A model generated the notes under the pieces. It had not been told where the DNA came from. It saw nothing but the letters and a program-made list of their open reading frames with translations, and searched no databases. From positions 853,501-917,500 of the forward strand of contig JACEVL010000154.1 in assembly GCA_020284085.1 (NCBI GenBank): 64,000 nucleotides of DNA, given 5' to 3'. Positions 53,491-64,000 of the stretch are shown here, piece after piece (position 1 is the stretch's first letter; the number at the start of each line of letters is the position of its first letter). Made by a program: the position numbers and the translations under genes. The stretch comes from Aporrectodea caliginosa. Its lineage: Eukaryota > Annelida > Clitellata > Crassiclitellata > Lumbricidae.

Positions 53491-54340
53491 TTTGCTTAAG
53501 TTTAACTGTTCTAAATCTTACTGCATACAATTTGGTAAAAGGTGTTCCAAGTCAATAGGGTGATAACTCAATCTCTTGGGTTGATTCCCTTAAGTATTTG
53601 GGTGTACATTTTATGGGTGGCCGTAGACATGTAACGTTTGACATTGATCCTTTGAAGCGATCGGGCATGTAATTGTATTGCATCTCATGCCTCCAATTTA
53701 GATGAAATTTTACATCTCCACTTACAAGAGACCTAATCCTTGCCCCTTTTGACCTACGCTCTCCCTGCCTTGACTTTGTCAGCAAGACAATCTAATGAAT
53801 TAAATGTATGCTGGAATTCTGTATATCGTCTTATATTTGGGTTTAATATATGGGAAAGTGTTAAAAGTTTCATTAATGGACTGGGTATCCTAAATTGAAC
53901 TTTCCTGGCGAAATTACGCGTAAACTGTATTTCTATTTAATATACTCTGAAAATGTTGCCCTTTATAATCTGTTTTGGACATTCCTATTAGACAATTTCC
54001 ATAATGATGATTGCCTTGCCTTGGTATTCGTGAAGAAACATGATGCCATTACACAATTGTATAATAAGTTTGATGACACTTGTACACAGAGCTGAGCTTT
54101 TGTGGTCTATAATTGATGCTCTGTGGACTATAATTAATGCTCTATGTTTCTTTTCTTTTCCTCATTTTTGTATCGTTTAGTTGTTGTTCTGCCTCTGTGG
54201 TGTAATAAAGTGTTCATATCCTGCATTTTATATAAGAATGCCTACTGACTTAGTTATACTGCTCCCTTAGAAGCCCTGAATCACATGATTTGTTGAACTT
54301 GCGTTTTGTCAGCTCCTGAGTTTTCAATAAACGAGTATTG
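53491..54340 (+). pseudogene. LINE J, C-terminal part and tail
   Basis: Decayed frames: NCSKSYCIQFGKRC, KYLGVHFMGGRRHVTFDIDP, LPLLTYALPALTLSARQSNE, LNVCWNSVYRLIFGFNIWES and LYNLFWTFLLDNFHNDDCL. An AATAAA-containing UTR and ttgta repeats end the element near 54340. The class is a LINE with long RT-thumb and C-terminal helices; clade not assigned. Confidence 0.6.
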
Positions 54341-54399
54341 TATTGTATTTATAACGTGCCTTAATAAAACAGAGTCTTACTCAAAGGATGCGTTACAAT

Positions 54400-54960
54400 G
54401 TACTTACTACAATGTACTTACTACTGAAGCTGCAGAGGGTTCAGAACTCTTTGGCTAGAGCCATAACTAATACATCCAAATATGAACATATAACCCCTGT
54501 GCTTAAATCTTTGCATTGGCTTCCTATTCAGCAAAGAATTCGTTTCAAACTGGGGCTCATAGTTTATAAAACTTTGAACTCTGGCCAACCACAATATTTA
54601 AAATCTGTTCTTATTCCTCTGACTTATCATTATTCAATGAGGTCATCTGATTGTCTTTGTCTGGTCATGCCTAAATCAAGAACTGTTCTCGGTGAACGAG
54701 CTTTTTCAGTATCTGGACCTACTTTTTTGGAACTCTCTTCCTGTGTCTGTACGCTGTGCTCAGTCGCTTGTGTCATTTCGTTCTCGGCTGAAAACTTACC
54801 TCTTTCAAATTGCTTATCCACCTTAGGCTGCCTCTCTGTCTCTTACGGACTGATCTTCTGGATGTTGACCTGATTACGGCTTGGTTTTGGTGTGCCATCG
54901 GTTGATGCCTTGTGCATTAGACACCGGCGCAATAGAAGTTGCTAATTACATTACATTAAT
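54400..54960 (+). pseudogene. LINE K, L2-like C-terminal fragment
   Basis: LQRVQNSLARAITNTSKYEH, ITPVLKSLHWLPIQQRIRFK, then RAFSVSGPTFLELSS (shifted from GPxxWNSLP). A UTR and an attac-rich tail to about 54960 follow. The residues are close to the matching part of LINE A. Confidence 0.75.
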
Positions 54961-55929
54961 TACATTACTAATCATAGTACTTAGAGAAGAGATAAGTTTT
55001 AAGTTTAGATTTTAAAATATTAATTGAGGATGATCTTCGGATTGGTTCTGGTAAAGAGTTCCATTCAGCTGGACCAGCAACTTCAAACATTCTCTTTCCA
55101 AATTGTAGATTTATTCTTTTGATTACAAAGTCTCTTTGAAGCTGATCGCAATCCACGTCTTGACTCAAGAGTAGCACATGGTGTGAATGAAGATGATAAG
55201 TAAGGAGGTAGGGTGACCACATGTCCCGGATTGTCCGGGACAGTCCCGGAATTGATAAAAATGTCCCGCGTCCCGGACCCGTCCATTCCGGGACAATGAA
55301 ACGTCCCGGAATGAATTTTCTATAATTAAATATGTAGAATTTGCTATTTTAATTTTCCTAAAATAATTATAAAGTAAAAAAGAAATAAACTCTCGATCCA
55401 TCCATTAACGTAGGTGATCACGATGCGATGCGCCGCACAACATTTACAAATTCGCGGTACAATTTAAACCTAAGAGTGTGACTAACTATGGGTTCAAGTC
55501 ATTGTTGATCGTGCAATCAATGAATGGCGAGATCGCCTTAGAGCGTGCAGGCCCTATTGGAGCTAATGATGGACATTTTGAACATCGGCTTTGAAGGACA
55601 ACATTTGACTCGAATTAATTTTAAATGTTGATGTCTTCATGTTTGTGTCGAATTGTAAGGTTAAATTTTAAAAAATATTACATGTTGGAAAGTTCGCAGT
55701 TTGTTTGTCCAAATTTGATTGTACATAACTTTGTATCCTGTTGATAGAATTTCATGCAATTTTCGGAAAACATTGATAATTTTATCCCTCATTTAATCTA
55801 TTAAATGTTATTGAATTATGTTCATAATTGACACATTTATTGCCAAAACAAAAGGGTATCAGTTCAATTGGAACACAGTGTGTTAGAGCACTAAAAAGTT
55901 CCATTTGTATGGTATATTGTACTCTATAG

Positions 55930-57459
55930 CAGTGCTTCCCAAACTGTGGTCCGCGGACCGGTGCCGGTCCGCGAGACCTCAGCTGCCGGTCCGCGACGTG
56001 AGTCAAAACAATGGTCAAAATGTCTCAGAATCAAGAAATGGTTCCACCATATTTTTCATATAGCCTAAAATTTTCATAAATTAAAAGATTCGTCCTACAA
56101 GTAAATGTATTTCAGCCAAAATTGTAAGCGAAAACTAGAAATTTTGCTCTTAACATTTAATTTGCGATTTTTTGACCGGCAAAGAAACCGGATGTGACGT
56201 ATGTCCATCGTCTTTAATAATCTGGTCAGTGCATCCGTGAAGAGAAAATAAACACGTCTGCTTCCACATTCAAAACTGTAAGTGCAATTCTAATATATTA
56301 TAAATTTGAAAATTATAGCAATGAAAAGTAATAAATATATTAATAAACAGCACTAGCATATATACACACCCGCGCTACTATTAAATAGTAATTTCACTTT
56401 GTTTACCCAATTTATAGATGGCGAAGCAAGGCTCAATGGACAGGTTTCTTAAGAGGAAAAATAGAAATGTGGAGCCAGAAATAGAAGATTGTTACGATAT
56501 GTTTCACAATTTAGCTGCAACCATCATAGATGCAGGCGAAGCGCTTGATATCCCATCTCTACGGAAGGTCATCAGTGAGCACTTGACTAATTTAATTGAC
56601 CGTTTTGAGTTTTACTTTCCGACCGAAGACGATCCTCGGATAGGAACTGGTTGGATCCGAAATCCATTTATAGCATCGAAGGCTCGTTTGACTGTCACTT
56701 TGGAAGATAAATTGTTGGATCTAGCTGCTGACGAAGGATTGAAGATGGTTTTCAACACAATGCCATCACTAGCATCTTTTTGGATTCATGTCAAAGCAGA
56801 ATATCCTGAACTTGCTGAAATTGCTCTGAAAGCTCTTCTCCCATTTCCTTCCACTTACCTGTGTGAGAGTGGGTTTTCGTCCATGAGCATCATTAAGACA
56901 AATTATAGGAACAGTATGGATATTCGTTCTCCTTTGCGTGTAGCACTGTCCACAATTGAACCACGACTTGATAAGCTTGCAAGCAGTAAACAGGTCCACC
57001 GTTCGCACTAGCTAGTCACTGTTACTGATTATGATTTTAGTTCAGCTAGCATTAACTTGTTTAACACTTGTTTTATACTTAGAACTGTACTTAAATTTGT
57101 TACGTTTTCCTAACAATATCCTCTCCTGCCAATGTTACTAAACAATTTGGTACCAAATTCCAAGATTTGTTATGCATTCTTATTAAATGTTATAATACAG
57201 ATAATTAAGTCTCATTCTAATATAAAATATAACAGCCATTATATTTTTAAAAGTCATAACAAAAACAATTATTAGACTCGCATTTAAAGAGCAATATAGT
57301 CATAGACTTGGCTAAACATGCATTTAAATCAATTTTAATATATATTTGAAGAACGTAGGTGATCGAAGAAGATATATAAGCAATAAATTGGGCACCGGTC
57401 CTTCAGCTGTCTGAAAAATTCCTGCCGGTCCGTGACACTGAAAAGTTTGGGAAGCACTG
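55930..57459 (+). mobile_element. hAT element (ZBED5-like), internal deletion derivative
   Basis: Perfect 16-bp ends (CAGTGCTTCCCAAACT / AGTTTGGGAAGCACTG) and an exact 8-bp duplication ctctatag (55922-55929, 57460-57467). Subterminal regions hold several ggtccgcg / ccggtcc words. It carries one open frame. Confidence 0.9.
56418..57011 (+). CDS. Truncated hAT transposase, N-terminus fused to C-terminal domain
   Basis: The 197-residue open frame begins MAKQGSMDRFLKRKNR, the usual N-terminal peptide of ZBED5/SCAND3-type hAT proteins. It then passes directly into their C-terminal region: FPTEDDPRIGTGWIRNPF, LAADEGLKMVF, FWIHVKAEYPELAEIALKAL, LPFPSTYLCESGFSSMSIIK, RVALSTIEPRLDKLASSKQ. A full-length protein of this family is about 600 residues, so the BED zinc finger and most of the RNase-H-like catalytic core are missing. 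The join leaves the frame open, so a short protein containing the dimerisation surface could be made. Whether it is translated is not shown by the sequence. Confidence 0.8.
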   Translation: MAKQGSMDRFLKRKNRNVEPEIEDCYDMFHNLAATIIDAGEALDIPSLRKVISEHLTNLIDRFEFYFPTEDDPRIGTGWIRNPFIASKARLTVTLEDKLLDLAADEGLKMVFNTMPSLASFWIHVKAEYPELAEIALKALLPFPSTYLCESGFSSMSIIKTNYRNSMDIRSPLRVALSTIEPRLDKLASSKQVHRSH

Positions 57460-59499
57460 CTCTATAGCGCTCTTTCCAATGAGCCCATATCCTAATTGAA
57501 TTTCAGTTATATTGAAAGTAGGGCCCGCTGCGGTGTCCCGGAATGGCAGAAAGGAATGTGGTCACCCTATAAGGAGGAGCAGAACCTGACATTACTTTGA
57601 ACATAAAAAGACAGATTTTAAAGAATATCTGAGCCTGAATGGGTAACCAGTGTAATTGCTGAAGGGAGTTGGTGATGTGATCTCTAGGGCCAAGGTTCTT
57701 GACTAGGCGAGCTGCAGTGTGGATAACAGAGGTAAGTGGTGAAAGGGTGAATTTTGGCAGACTATAGAGTATTGAGTTACAGTAGTCAATCCTGGATAAT
57801 TCAAGTGAATGGACTAAGGCAATGCTCATTAAGGCAGCGCTTGATGTGGCGTATTCGTTGAAGATGAAAAAAACAAGCTTTAGTGATGGAGCCAATATGA
57901 TTAGACATAGAAAGTTTACTATGATTAGACATAGAAAGTTTACTATCAAGAAAAACTCCAAGATCACAAACTACATTAGAAGACTGGATAGAGCAGGTTT
58001 CATCTAGTTGCAGGGACAGAGTTTTAAAGTCAAGATGTGATCTGGATCGACGGTCAAACCATATCAATTTCGGTTTATTCGTATTTAGCTTCAGGCGCAT
58101 AGATGCACACCAAGACTGTATCTGATGGAAGCGAGCAATGAGTCTGGTTTTTGAGTTATCAATGTTAGTGGTTGAAAGTTTTATATATAGTTGGGTGTCA
58201 TCAGCATAAATATGGATAGAAATACCACAACATGGTGCAATTTTGGCGATGTTAGATGTGTAATTGTGTATAGGATGAAAAGCAATGGGCCAAGAATGGA
58301 GCCCTGGGGAACACCAAAGATCAAATTTGCAGTTCTAGAAAATTTACCACCAGAAGAGACATTGTGAGTCCTGGAAGTGAGAAAAGAGGAATCCAGAGGA
58401 GTGCTGACGCAGAGATTCCAAATTGCTTTTCAAGAGTCTGGTCAACGCAATCAAATGTGGCACTAAAGTCAAGGAGGAGGAGAACTGTTATGAACCCTAG
58501 GTCAAGAGCCGACACAATTTCATTATATACTTTTAAAATAGCTGTTTCTGTGGAATGGAATCGTCTAAAGATTGTGTTAGAGGGAGTAGGTTGTGTGTTT
58601 CAATTAAGATTGAGAGCTGCAGGTGGACAACACGTTTGATAAGCTTAGAAATGAATGACAAATTTGAGATGGGATGAAAGTTTGCAGGGTCTGATTGGTC
58701 AAGATCAGGCTTTTTGATAAGAGGTCGGATGATGGCTCGTTTATGTTTATCAGGGAGAGTGGATTGAGATAGAGAGACATTAATGAGATGAGCTAAAATA
58801 GGTGCAAAGACAGAAGACAGAGTTTTTAGAAGCCAGATGGGTGCAGAATCAAGTTCACATTGTTTTGTAGAAGAGTCAGTAAGCATCTTTTCCATGCTTT
58901 ATAAATAGCCAAATACAATACAATACAATACAATGAATAGTAGCAATTTCATCAAATGCAACAAGGGGAGGAGGAGGCAAATCTTATAAAAATTTAGTGG
59001 AGGAGCATCTTTGGTTGATTCACGTATCTCAGCTGTTTTTCCAGCAAAGAAGTCTAAGTGTTCATCTGACGTAATGCAGGAAGATGAGGAGTTATTCGGA
59101 GGAGAGAGTAGAGAGTGCAGATTTTTTCAAAGGGTTTTTGCCATCGCCAGCAGCTTCGTCAATGCTACGACGATAGTAGCTACAGCGTTTCTGTTGGAAC
59201 AAATGACCATTCTAAGTGACCATCGACTGATGTCTTGGTTGTTATGATAACGGCACTGTTGAAGTCATTGGATTAGATTATATTCAATTAGCAGTGCTTG
59301 CTTTGACCACCAGCATCTTTCTGAAATTTTCTGCAACTTCTCCAGTTTTGCTGATCTTTACATTACTTAAAAACACTACACACTTGTTAGCTATCTACTG
59401 GTATGGTTAAAATCTTCTACCAAAATAATGATTTTAATGGATTTTGAAGAAGGCTTGCCTCATATTTTTTATGCTTTCCTTCTACAAATTGTATGTGCA

Positions 59500-59835
59500 T
59501 AATTATAGTTATAATCACAGATTATATAGCACTTCTTCAGGAGTTATTCATCAGGGGTTCTCCTGACCAAAAGATGGACAACCAGGATTGAACAAAATGG
59601 TTTTCAAGCGCTTATGGAATAGAGGCAAATAAAGACCAAGGAGTTCATGTTGTAGTGTGCTAGGCAACCTATTCCAGATTGTTAGACACAACGAAACTTC
59701 TATTCTGCAATGTGGAAGTTTGGGCTTGGAGAACAATCAGGGCACCTTGTGCAGCAGAGCGAAGAAATTTATAGCCAGTAATAGATGAGACAGAGACACA
59801 ACTCCCTGAGAATTCTATAGATCTCGCAACTTGAT
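59500..59835 (-). pseudogene. LINE C 3' end remnant
   Basis: Minus-strand TIWNRLPSTLQHELLGLYLP, then FHKRLKTILFNPGC, and a degraded family tail near 59510-59560. Older than the copies at 32.8 and 51.4 kb. Confidence 0.6.
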
Positions 59836-60025
59836 GCTCATGTTACACATAAGCATTAAGCATTAAGATCTTAAATTCAGTGCTTTGGTCCTCAACCCTT
59901 CCACATGAAGCTGGACATATGCCCTGACCTAGGTATACCTCTAATCAGCATTAAAGTTTAATAAATTCTCTTTTTGCTGCAACACATGATATGTTTTTGT
60001 CTAATATAAGATTTTTTATTTGCAG

Positions 60026-60188
60026 TTTGGCACAATTGTGAGTTCAGGAAAATCAGCAAATAGGGTTCTGAATAAATGTGTTAAAGAGATGACTCTTACT
60101 ACCGTTTCAGAACATGCTTTTCTGATATTATATGGAGGTTGTGCTGATGAAGGGAAAGTTTTTGTGAGTTCAAAAAACATATTAACAG
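60026..60188 (+). CDS. Internal exon C of the same host gene
   Basis: The acceptor is attttttatttgcag and the donor is a near-consensus cag|gtgagt. The exon enters in phase 0, as exon B demands, and holds 54 codons plus one base (starts FGTIVSSGKSANRV, contains FLILYGGCADEGKVF). If no exon is missed, the intron from 8349 to 60025 is about 51.7 kb and is filled almost entirely with mobile elements. The protein again looks beta-rich with a few cysteines. No family is assigned, and no following exon was found before the window ends. Confidence 0.7.
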
Positions 60189-60559
60189 GTGAGTTTTTAT
60201 GCTCATTGCAAGTCTTGCTGCCTGATGAATTCTTAGAGCACTGACCATTGAGTCATTCTCCAAGAATGGGCATTGTTGCTTACCACCAGAGCCTGGCTTA
60301 CCACAACAAAACCAAATCCATAATTGTCCTGTTGCAAACAGATTGTACACAGCATTATCTGAGTGGGCATGACTACAGGTTCAGGTGACACATATAGTAC
60401 ACTTGATTCTTGTCTTTTAATGCTTCTTTATGTCTGTATCATGGTTACCAACTGTTGACAATATCCCTGGACAACATGTTGTAAAAGTGTTTTCCTGTCA
60501 ACTTTCAGTGTTGTTTAAGGATTTTTCATGTATATATGTATGTATTGAGACACTTGATA

Positions 60560-61680
60560 TAGTACAGTCTAAGAACCTCAAAAAGCGCTGTACAGTCTCA
60601 CTTAGGCTAAAATGTGACTTGGATAACCGCACAATCATAGCCACTCTCAACCAAGCTGAGGGTAAAGAAAACCAACCCAAGGTGCCCACAAGATACAACA
60701 TCAGACTCCTACATGATCCCATGGTAAGAAGAGCGTTTGAGGCAGATGTATATGAGATCGCTTCAGCACAACCAGCGAAGATGACGGTGTCAACTGGAGC
60801 AAGTTCTGAGATGCCATTCAGGGAGCAGCCAAAGCAATGACACCACCAAGAAAAGTGGATAAGCGATGCAACATGTGATCTGGTATCCAGGAAAAGGGAA
60901 GCAAGATTAGCTAGTGATCTAGCAAGTTATGTATGGTGTGCTCAACAAACAGTGTAAGAGGTCAGTTTGTCACAACACGCAGCAGTGGGTTGATGAAAAG
61001 ATTAAACTCACTGCCCAATGAGACCTTTGAAATCTTCAGACAACTCCCATTTTGGCCAAGAATGGAACCAAACTGGCTAGATGGCACATGCAGTATGAAG
61101 AATTGCCCAACTGCCCACCTACCACCCCAACTATTGAGCTGCAGCATACTTCAGGAACTGAGGCTGAGGAGCAAGAAACTGATCTGGACCAGGAAATTTA
61201 TCTGGAGGTGTCCTCAGAGGAATAGGTGGCATGGACAATTTGGGCTCTAAAGAAGAACAAGGCTCCAGGCTTCTGGGAGGGGGTTTATGGTAATGGTAAC
61301 ACTATGGCACGAAGAGCAGAAGATCAGCCCTAAAAGGTTTACTTAGCCTTCAACTCCCTAGGGGGCGACTGTAAAATGAGCAGGAGGGCAGATGGGCGCC
61401 TGTTAAACTTGTTATCATCTGTCACTATTACGTCATGTAATATTACTGTGTACTTGTCAGTTTCAACTAATAAGTATATTATTATTATTAAAACAAACTA
61501 CAGAGGGAATCACCCCTCTGTCTGCCCCTGGGAAGGTCTTCATACGCATTGTCCTGGGTCACGTGAAGAACCTTCCTGTGAAGCACAGGCGACGAGAACA
61601 CAGTGAATTCACTTCAGGTTGGTCTACAACTGACACGATATTTGCTTTAAACAGCCTCATCTGACAGGATATTTGCTTTA
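60560..61680 (+). pseudogene. LINE M, endonuclease-RT linker fragments
   Basis: Broken plus-strand frames give NQPKVPTRYNIRLLHDPMVR (linker after the endonuclease), KWISDATCDLVSRKREAR (compare PWIS.ETW.L...R), and at 61500-61660 GKVFIRIVLGHVKNLPVKHR and STTDTIFAL (RT start, PGKVFxRILLxR...GRSTTDxIF). Between 61268 and 61495 there is unrelated sequence, perhaps a further insertion. It begins within 400 bases downstream of exon C. Confidence 0.6.
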
Positions 61681-61689
61681 ACAGCCTCA

Positions 61690-62110
61690 TGGGTCCTGTC
61701 AATTGAGTATTGTCACATTGTCACACTAAGGAATGCTTCAAAACTCTGCTGGCTCAAACTGACTGGTCCTACATTACGGACTGTTGCATCAATACTAACC
61801 CTAATACAGTTTATAACAGGTTCTTCTCTATGTTTAAACGTTGTTACGACGCTGACTTTTCACAAAAACTTGTAAAAACCAAACCCTAAAAAATATTTAT
61901 AAAACCTTGGATGACATTTGGCCTCTTGAAGTCATGTTGGACAAAAACGAAATTATATAAAATGTTTATCAAAGATCCTACTGTTGGAAACAAGAATAAG
62001 TGTATGATGGATAGGAATAAGTTTAAAACATTATGAAATAAAATGGAAAAATCTTATTATGAACTAGAATTTCTCAAGTGAAGTAATGACATCAGACAAA
62101 CCTTGCAGAC
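61690..62110 (+). pseudogene. LINE N, linker fragment
   Basis: TDWSYITDCCINTNPNTVYN, RFFSMFKRCYDADFSQKLVK, then PWMTFGLLKSCWTKTKLYKM and FIKDPTVGNKN resemble the segment between endonuclease and RT in many LINEs (PWxTxGLLxSxxxKxxLY). Neither catalytic domain is present. Confidence 0.55.
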
Positions 62111-62199
62111 TATCAAAACAATAATAAATGCAAAAAATCAGATACTTTGGTAAAATGCAGGGATTTGCTGGAAATTGCCGCAGTTATTCGCCTCGGCCG

Positions 62200-63440
62200 A
62201 ATATCACGTTTTTGGGCACTATTCGCCTCGGTAAATACTTAGGAGCTTGTCAACTTCAGGCAAGGTGACCTCATCAAAAGCAGTTAAACCAGGGAAACTC
62301 AAGTGGCTAGAATTCAAGTTACCGGTAAGTGAGGGAGCATCCTTAGTGGATTGGTGAATAGCTTCCGTTTTATTTGCAAAATGGTCCAGACGCTCTTTGG
62401 GGTGAGAGTGGGCATTCGAGAGCGGATTGCGTGGATAAGATGGAGTTTAATGATTTCCAGAGGACCCTGCTGTTGTTCAGGGCGAAAAGGGATTCTGCAG
62501 TCTCTGATGTAGTTGGTTGTAGAGATAATTGATAGAGTTCTGATTCATGAAGATCTTTTTGAAATGAAAGTATGTCAAAATATGTAAATGATCTTTCAAT
62601 TTTCTTGTAGACTCTAGGAGGAGGTTGAGTGGCAATTGTAAGATGGATAATAGAGTGATCCGAGTGAACTGGAGGAGATATATTTGATATTGTCAAAAAA
62701 AGAGAAGATGAATGTGCAATAATAACATCCAGGGTTTGGCCGAGGTTGTAGGTAGGTTCCAGTATGAGTTGAGTAACGTAGTGAGACGTCAGGAGGCGAA
62801 GCACGTGCTTAGTGTTCAGGTTTTGGGGTTCATCAAATTTTATGTGAATGTCTCCCAATATTAGTTGGTGGCAGGTGAATTTTGATAGCGTGGCGAGTAG
62901 AGTTGAGAATTCGTCAAAGAAGACTGTTGTAATAGGCTTTGAACCAGGACGGTATATTATGACGACAAGTATATGAAGATCTTTGAAGGTGAAGTAGGAT
63001 GAAAGGTGTTCAAACGTAGTGTCTTTGGAGTATATTCGGAAATGATTTTTGTAGAAGATACATATTCCACCACCTCTGGGACCATGCAAGTGAGTGGCAA
63101 GTGGTCCAGATAGAAGAGGTCTTGCTTTATCCAGAAAGTTTGTAACCTGACAGAGAGGAAGCAATAAGTGAAGGAGAGTTTGTAGCTTTATGTGAAGTTT
63201 CAACTACGGCAAACATGTCGAGATCTGATGATAGGATATGGTTCTCAATTAAAGTCGATTTATTGTTTATCAAACAGGCGTTCCAAGAACCAATTTTACA
63301 TGATGTGGGTGTTCTGTTGTTAAATGGAGTGATTTGAATCAATCGAAATTGATGAATGGGGATGGACGTACAGTCGTGCACGTAGATGTAGATCTGATGT
63401 GGTGGGTGGAATGGTGGAATAAAACATCCATTCACCGATG
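62200..63440 (-). pseudogene. LINE P, APE endonuclease part, minus strand
   Basis: Two overlapping minus-strand frames (63435-63127, 63203-62370) give KIGSWNACLINNKSTLIENH, DLDMFAVVETSHK, then GPRGGGICIFYK, VVIIYRPGS, LILGDIHIKFDEPQN and VHSDHSIIHLTI. These are the N-terminal to SDH motifs of an L2/CR1-like endonuclease. The RT is absent. The break between frames near 63170 is a frameshift. Confidence 0.75.
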
Positions 63441-63455
63441 GATGTTTTATTTCTC
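63418..63455. repeat. Short hairpin
   Basis: aaaacatccat and atggatgtttt are separated by about six bases; 11-bp stem at the 5' boundary of the LINE P coding region. Confidence 0.6.
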
Positions 63456-63553
63456 CTTGCTTTTCTGTTACACTTTGTTGTTTTTGTCCACCTACATTAT
63501 TCCTTTCAAGGTTTATCAGCTGTCTGCATTTCCGAGGTTGCCATTGTAAACAC

Positions 63554-63775
63554 GGGGGGCCGTGGCGCTTTGGATAACAGCTGGCACAGAGACCGAGAGG
63601 TACCGAGTTCGAGCCCCCGTTGGGCGGATTTGCTTTGTAGGCTGCTATTAGCGCCGTTGTATTACATGGCTGTCTGTTCTGTTAGTAGTTAAGATTTCAA
63701 TTGCATAACATGTAAATGTACAGCGCAGTGCGTTTGTCAGGCGCTTAATAAAGAAAAGATTAAAAAGATTATCTG
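63554..63775 (+). mobile_element. SINE2, tRNA-derived, copy 2
   Basis: Head gggggccgtggcgctttgg, box B gagttcgagccc, body ctttgtaggctgctattagc and ggctgtctgttctgttagta as in copy 1 at 31472. The tail is an a-rich agattaaaaagatt rather than (att)n, and the segment between body and tail is shorter. Confidence 0.8.
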
Positions 63776-64000
63776 TTTACTGACATAAAGCGGGATAGGT
63801 TCGCCATCTAGTTGTTCTTCTCGCTCAGCCGATCGCCCGTCAAAGCGGTTTGCTCAGGATGACCGCGCACAGTGGTGTTTTCCAGCATGAGACCCTTGGT
63901 ATCGTAATAGGCCCCACGTCACAATCCTTTCCAACAGCGTGCAACTGGTTGCCTGCTTCACGTCCGGGATCCCCTCAAAGCAAACAGTTCTCCACGATTG
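63776..64000. other. Unassigned end of the window
   Basis: Nothing recognised. Confidence 0.4.

Larger units (their letters stand above)
55209..57569. mobile_element. hAT-like element of the TAGGGTGACCACAT family, copy 2
   Basis: Ends TAGGGTGACCACAT and ATGTGGTCACCCTA with an exact 8-bp duplication taaggagg (55201-55208, 57570-57577). The LINE G frame rejoins across it. The central block is shared with 17208-18461. A second hAT element (55930-57459) is inserted inside, so the element proper is only about 0.83 kb and non-autonomous. Confidence 0.9.
54962..59110 (-). pseudogene. LINE G, L2/CR1-like, minus strand, split by nested hAT elements
   Basis: The minus-strand order is: DEHLDFFAGKTAEIRESTKD (about 59090-59030), CELDSAPIWLLKTL, LIKKPDLDQ, FHPISNLSFISKL, LLLDFSATFDCVDQ, IYADDTQLY (about 58213), LELSRIDYCNSILYSLPKF and LHWLPIQAQI. 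Then comes the hAT insertion (55209-57569), followed by FEVAGPAEWNSLPEP and SKLKTYLF. An (aatac)n run sits inside at about 58912-58932. A 24-bp piece is duplicated at 57898-57945. Frameshifts make it inactive. Confidence 0.8.

Noticed and set aside
60430..60840. Next exon of the host gene
   Set aside because: Its residues match the LINE endonuclease-RT linker (TRYNIRLLHDP), so it is LINE M and not host sequence.

Overview
This is a window of an animal nuclear genome, not a prokaryotic or organellar one. Coding sequence is sparse and sits in short exons with GT-AG borders. The rest is dominated by non-LTR retrotransposons (LINEs), tRNA-derived SINEs, small inverted-repeat DNA transposons, microsatellites and diverged minisatellites. 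The LINE types, the abundance of hAT and piggyBac-like elements, and the frequent short word taggcct suggest a marine invertebrate, perhaps a deuterostome. This is inference from repeat style; the species is not identified.

Host gene: three exons on the + strand (462-631, 8147-8348, 60026-60188) have acceptor and donor sites, one clean reading frame each, and matching phases across both junctions. They look like consecutive internal exons of one unrecognised gene. If so, almost the whole window is intron: about 7.5 kb and about 51.7 kb. Everything else listed here would then be intronic cargo.

Layout. 1-8 kb: a truncated LINE, two hAT-like elements with 8-bp target duplications (1503-2270, 6034-7532), tandem repeats and a LINE 3' end. 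8.4-19 kb: two copies of one long repeat family, one hit by a piggyBac-like element with a microsatellite core and the other by a hAT-like element; between them a third hAT-like element and a truncated LINE with a restriction-like endonuclease (12036-13872). 19-21 kb: the 5' half of a LINE and a SINE. 21.8-25 kb: a 3.2-kb hAT-like element holding a large inverted repeat. 25-27.1 kb: a small single-pass membrane protein ORF with two PPxY motifs, and minisatellites. 27.8-29.2 kb: a second piggyBac-like element. 31-35.5 kb: SINE and LINE remnants. 35.5-37.5 kb: a non-LINE island with two small intact ORFs and a hAT insertion. 37.5-40.5 kb: LINE remnants and a strong hairpin. 40.5-44.6 kb: an apparently intact LINE with an 1165-residue ORF and a 2A-like motif. 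44.6-49.6 kb: a LINE broken by two DNA elements whose target duplications show the original reading frame. 49.6-54.3 kb: LINE and SINE insertions nested in one another. 55-59.1 kb: LINE containing a hAT containing a second hAT. 59.5-64 kb: exon C, LINE fragments and a SINE.

The elements interact mainly by nesting, which gives a readable relative chronology. One SINE family shares its 3' tail with LINE family C here and so probably borrows that LINE's machinery. Labels LINE A-P, SINE1-3 and R1 are local names for this window; no database was consulted. Boundaries without a target duplication are approximate.
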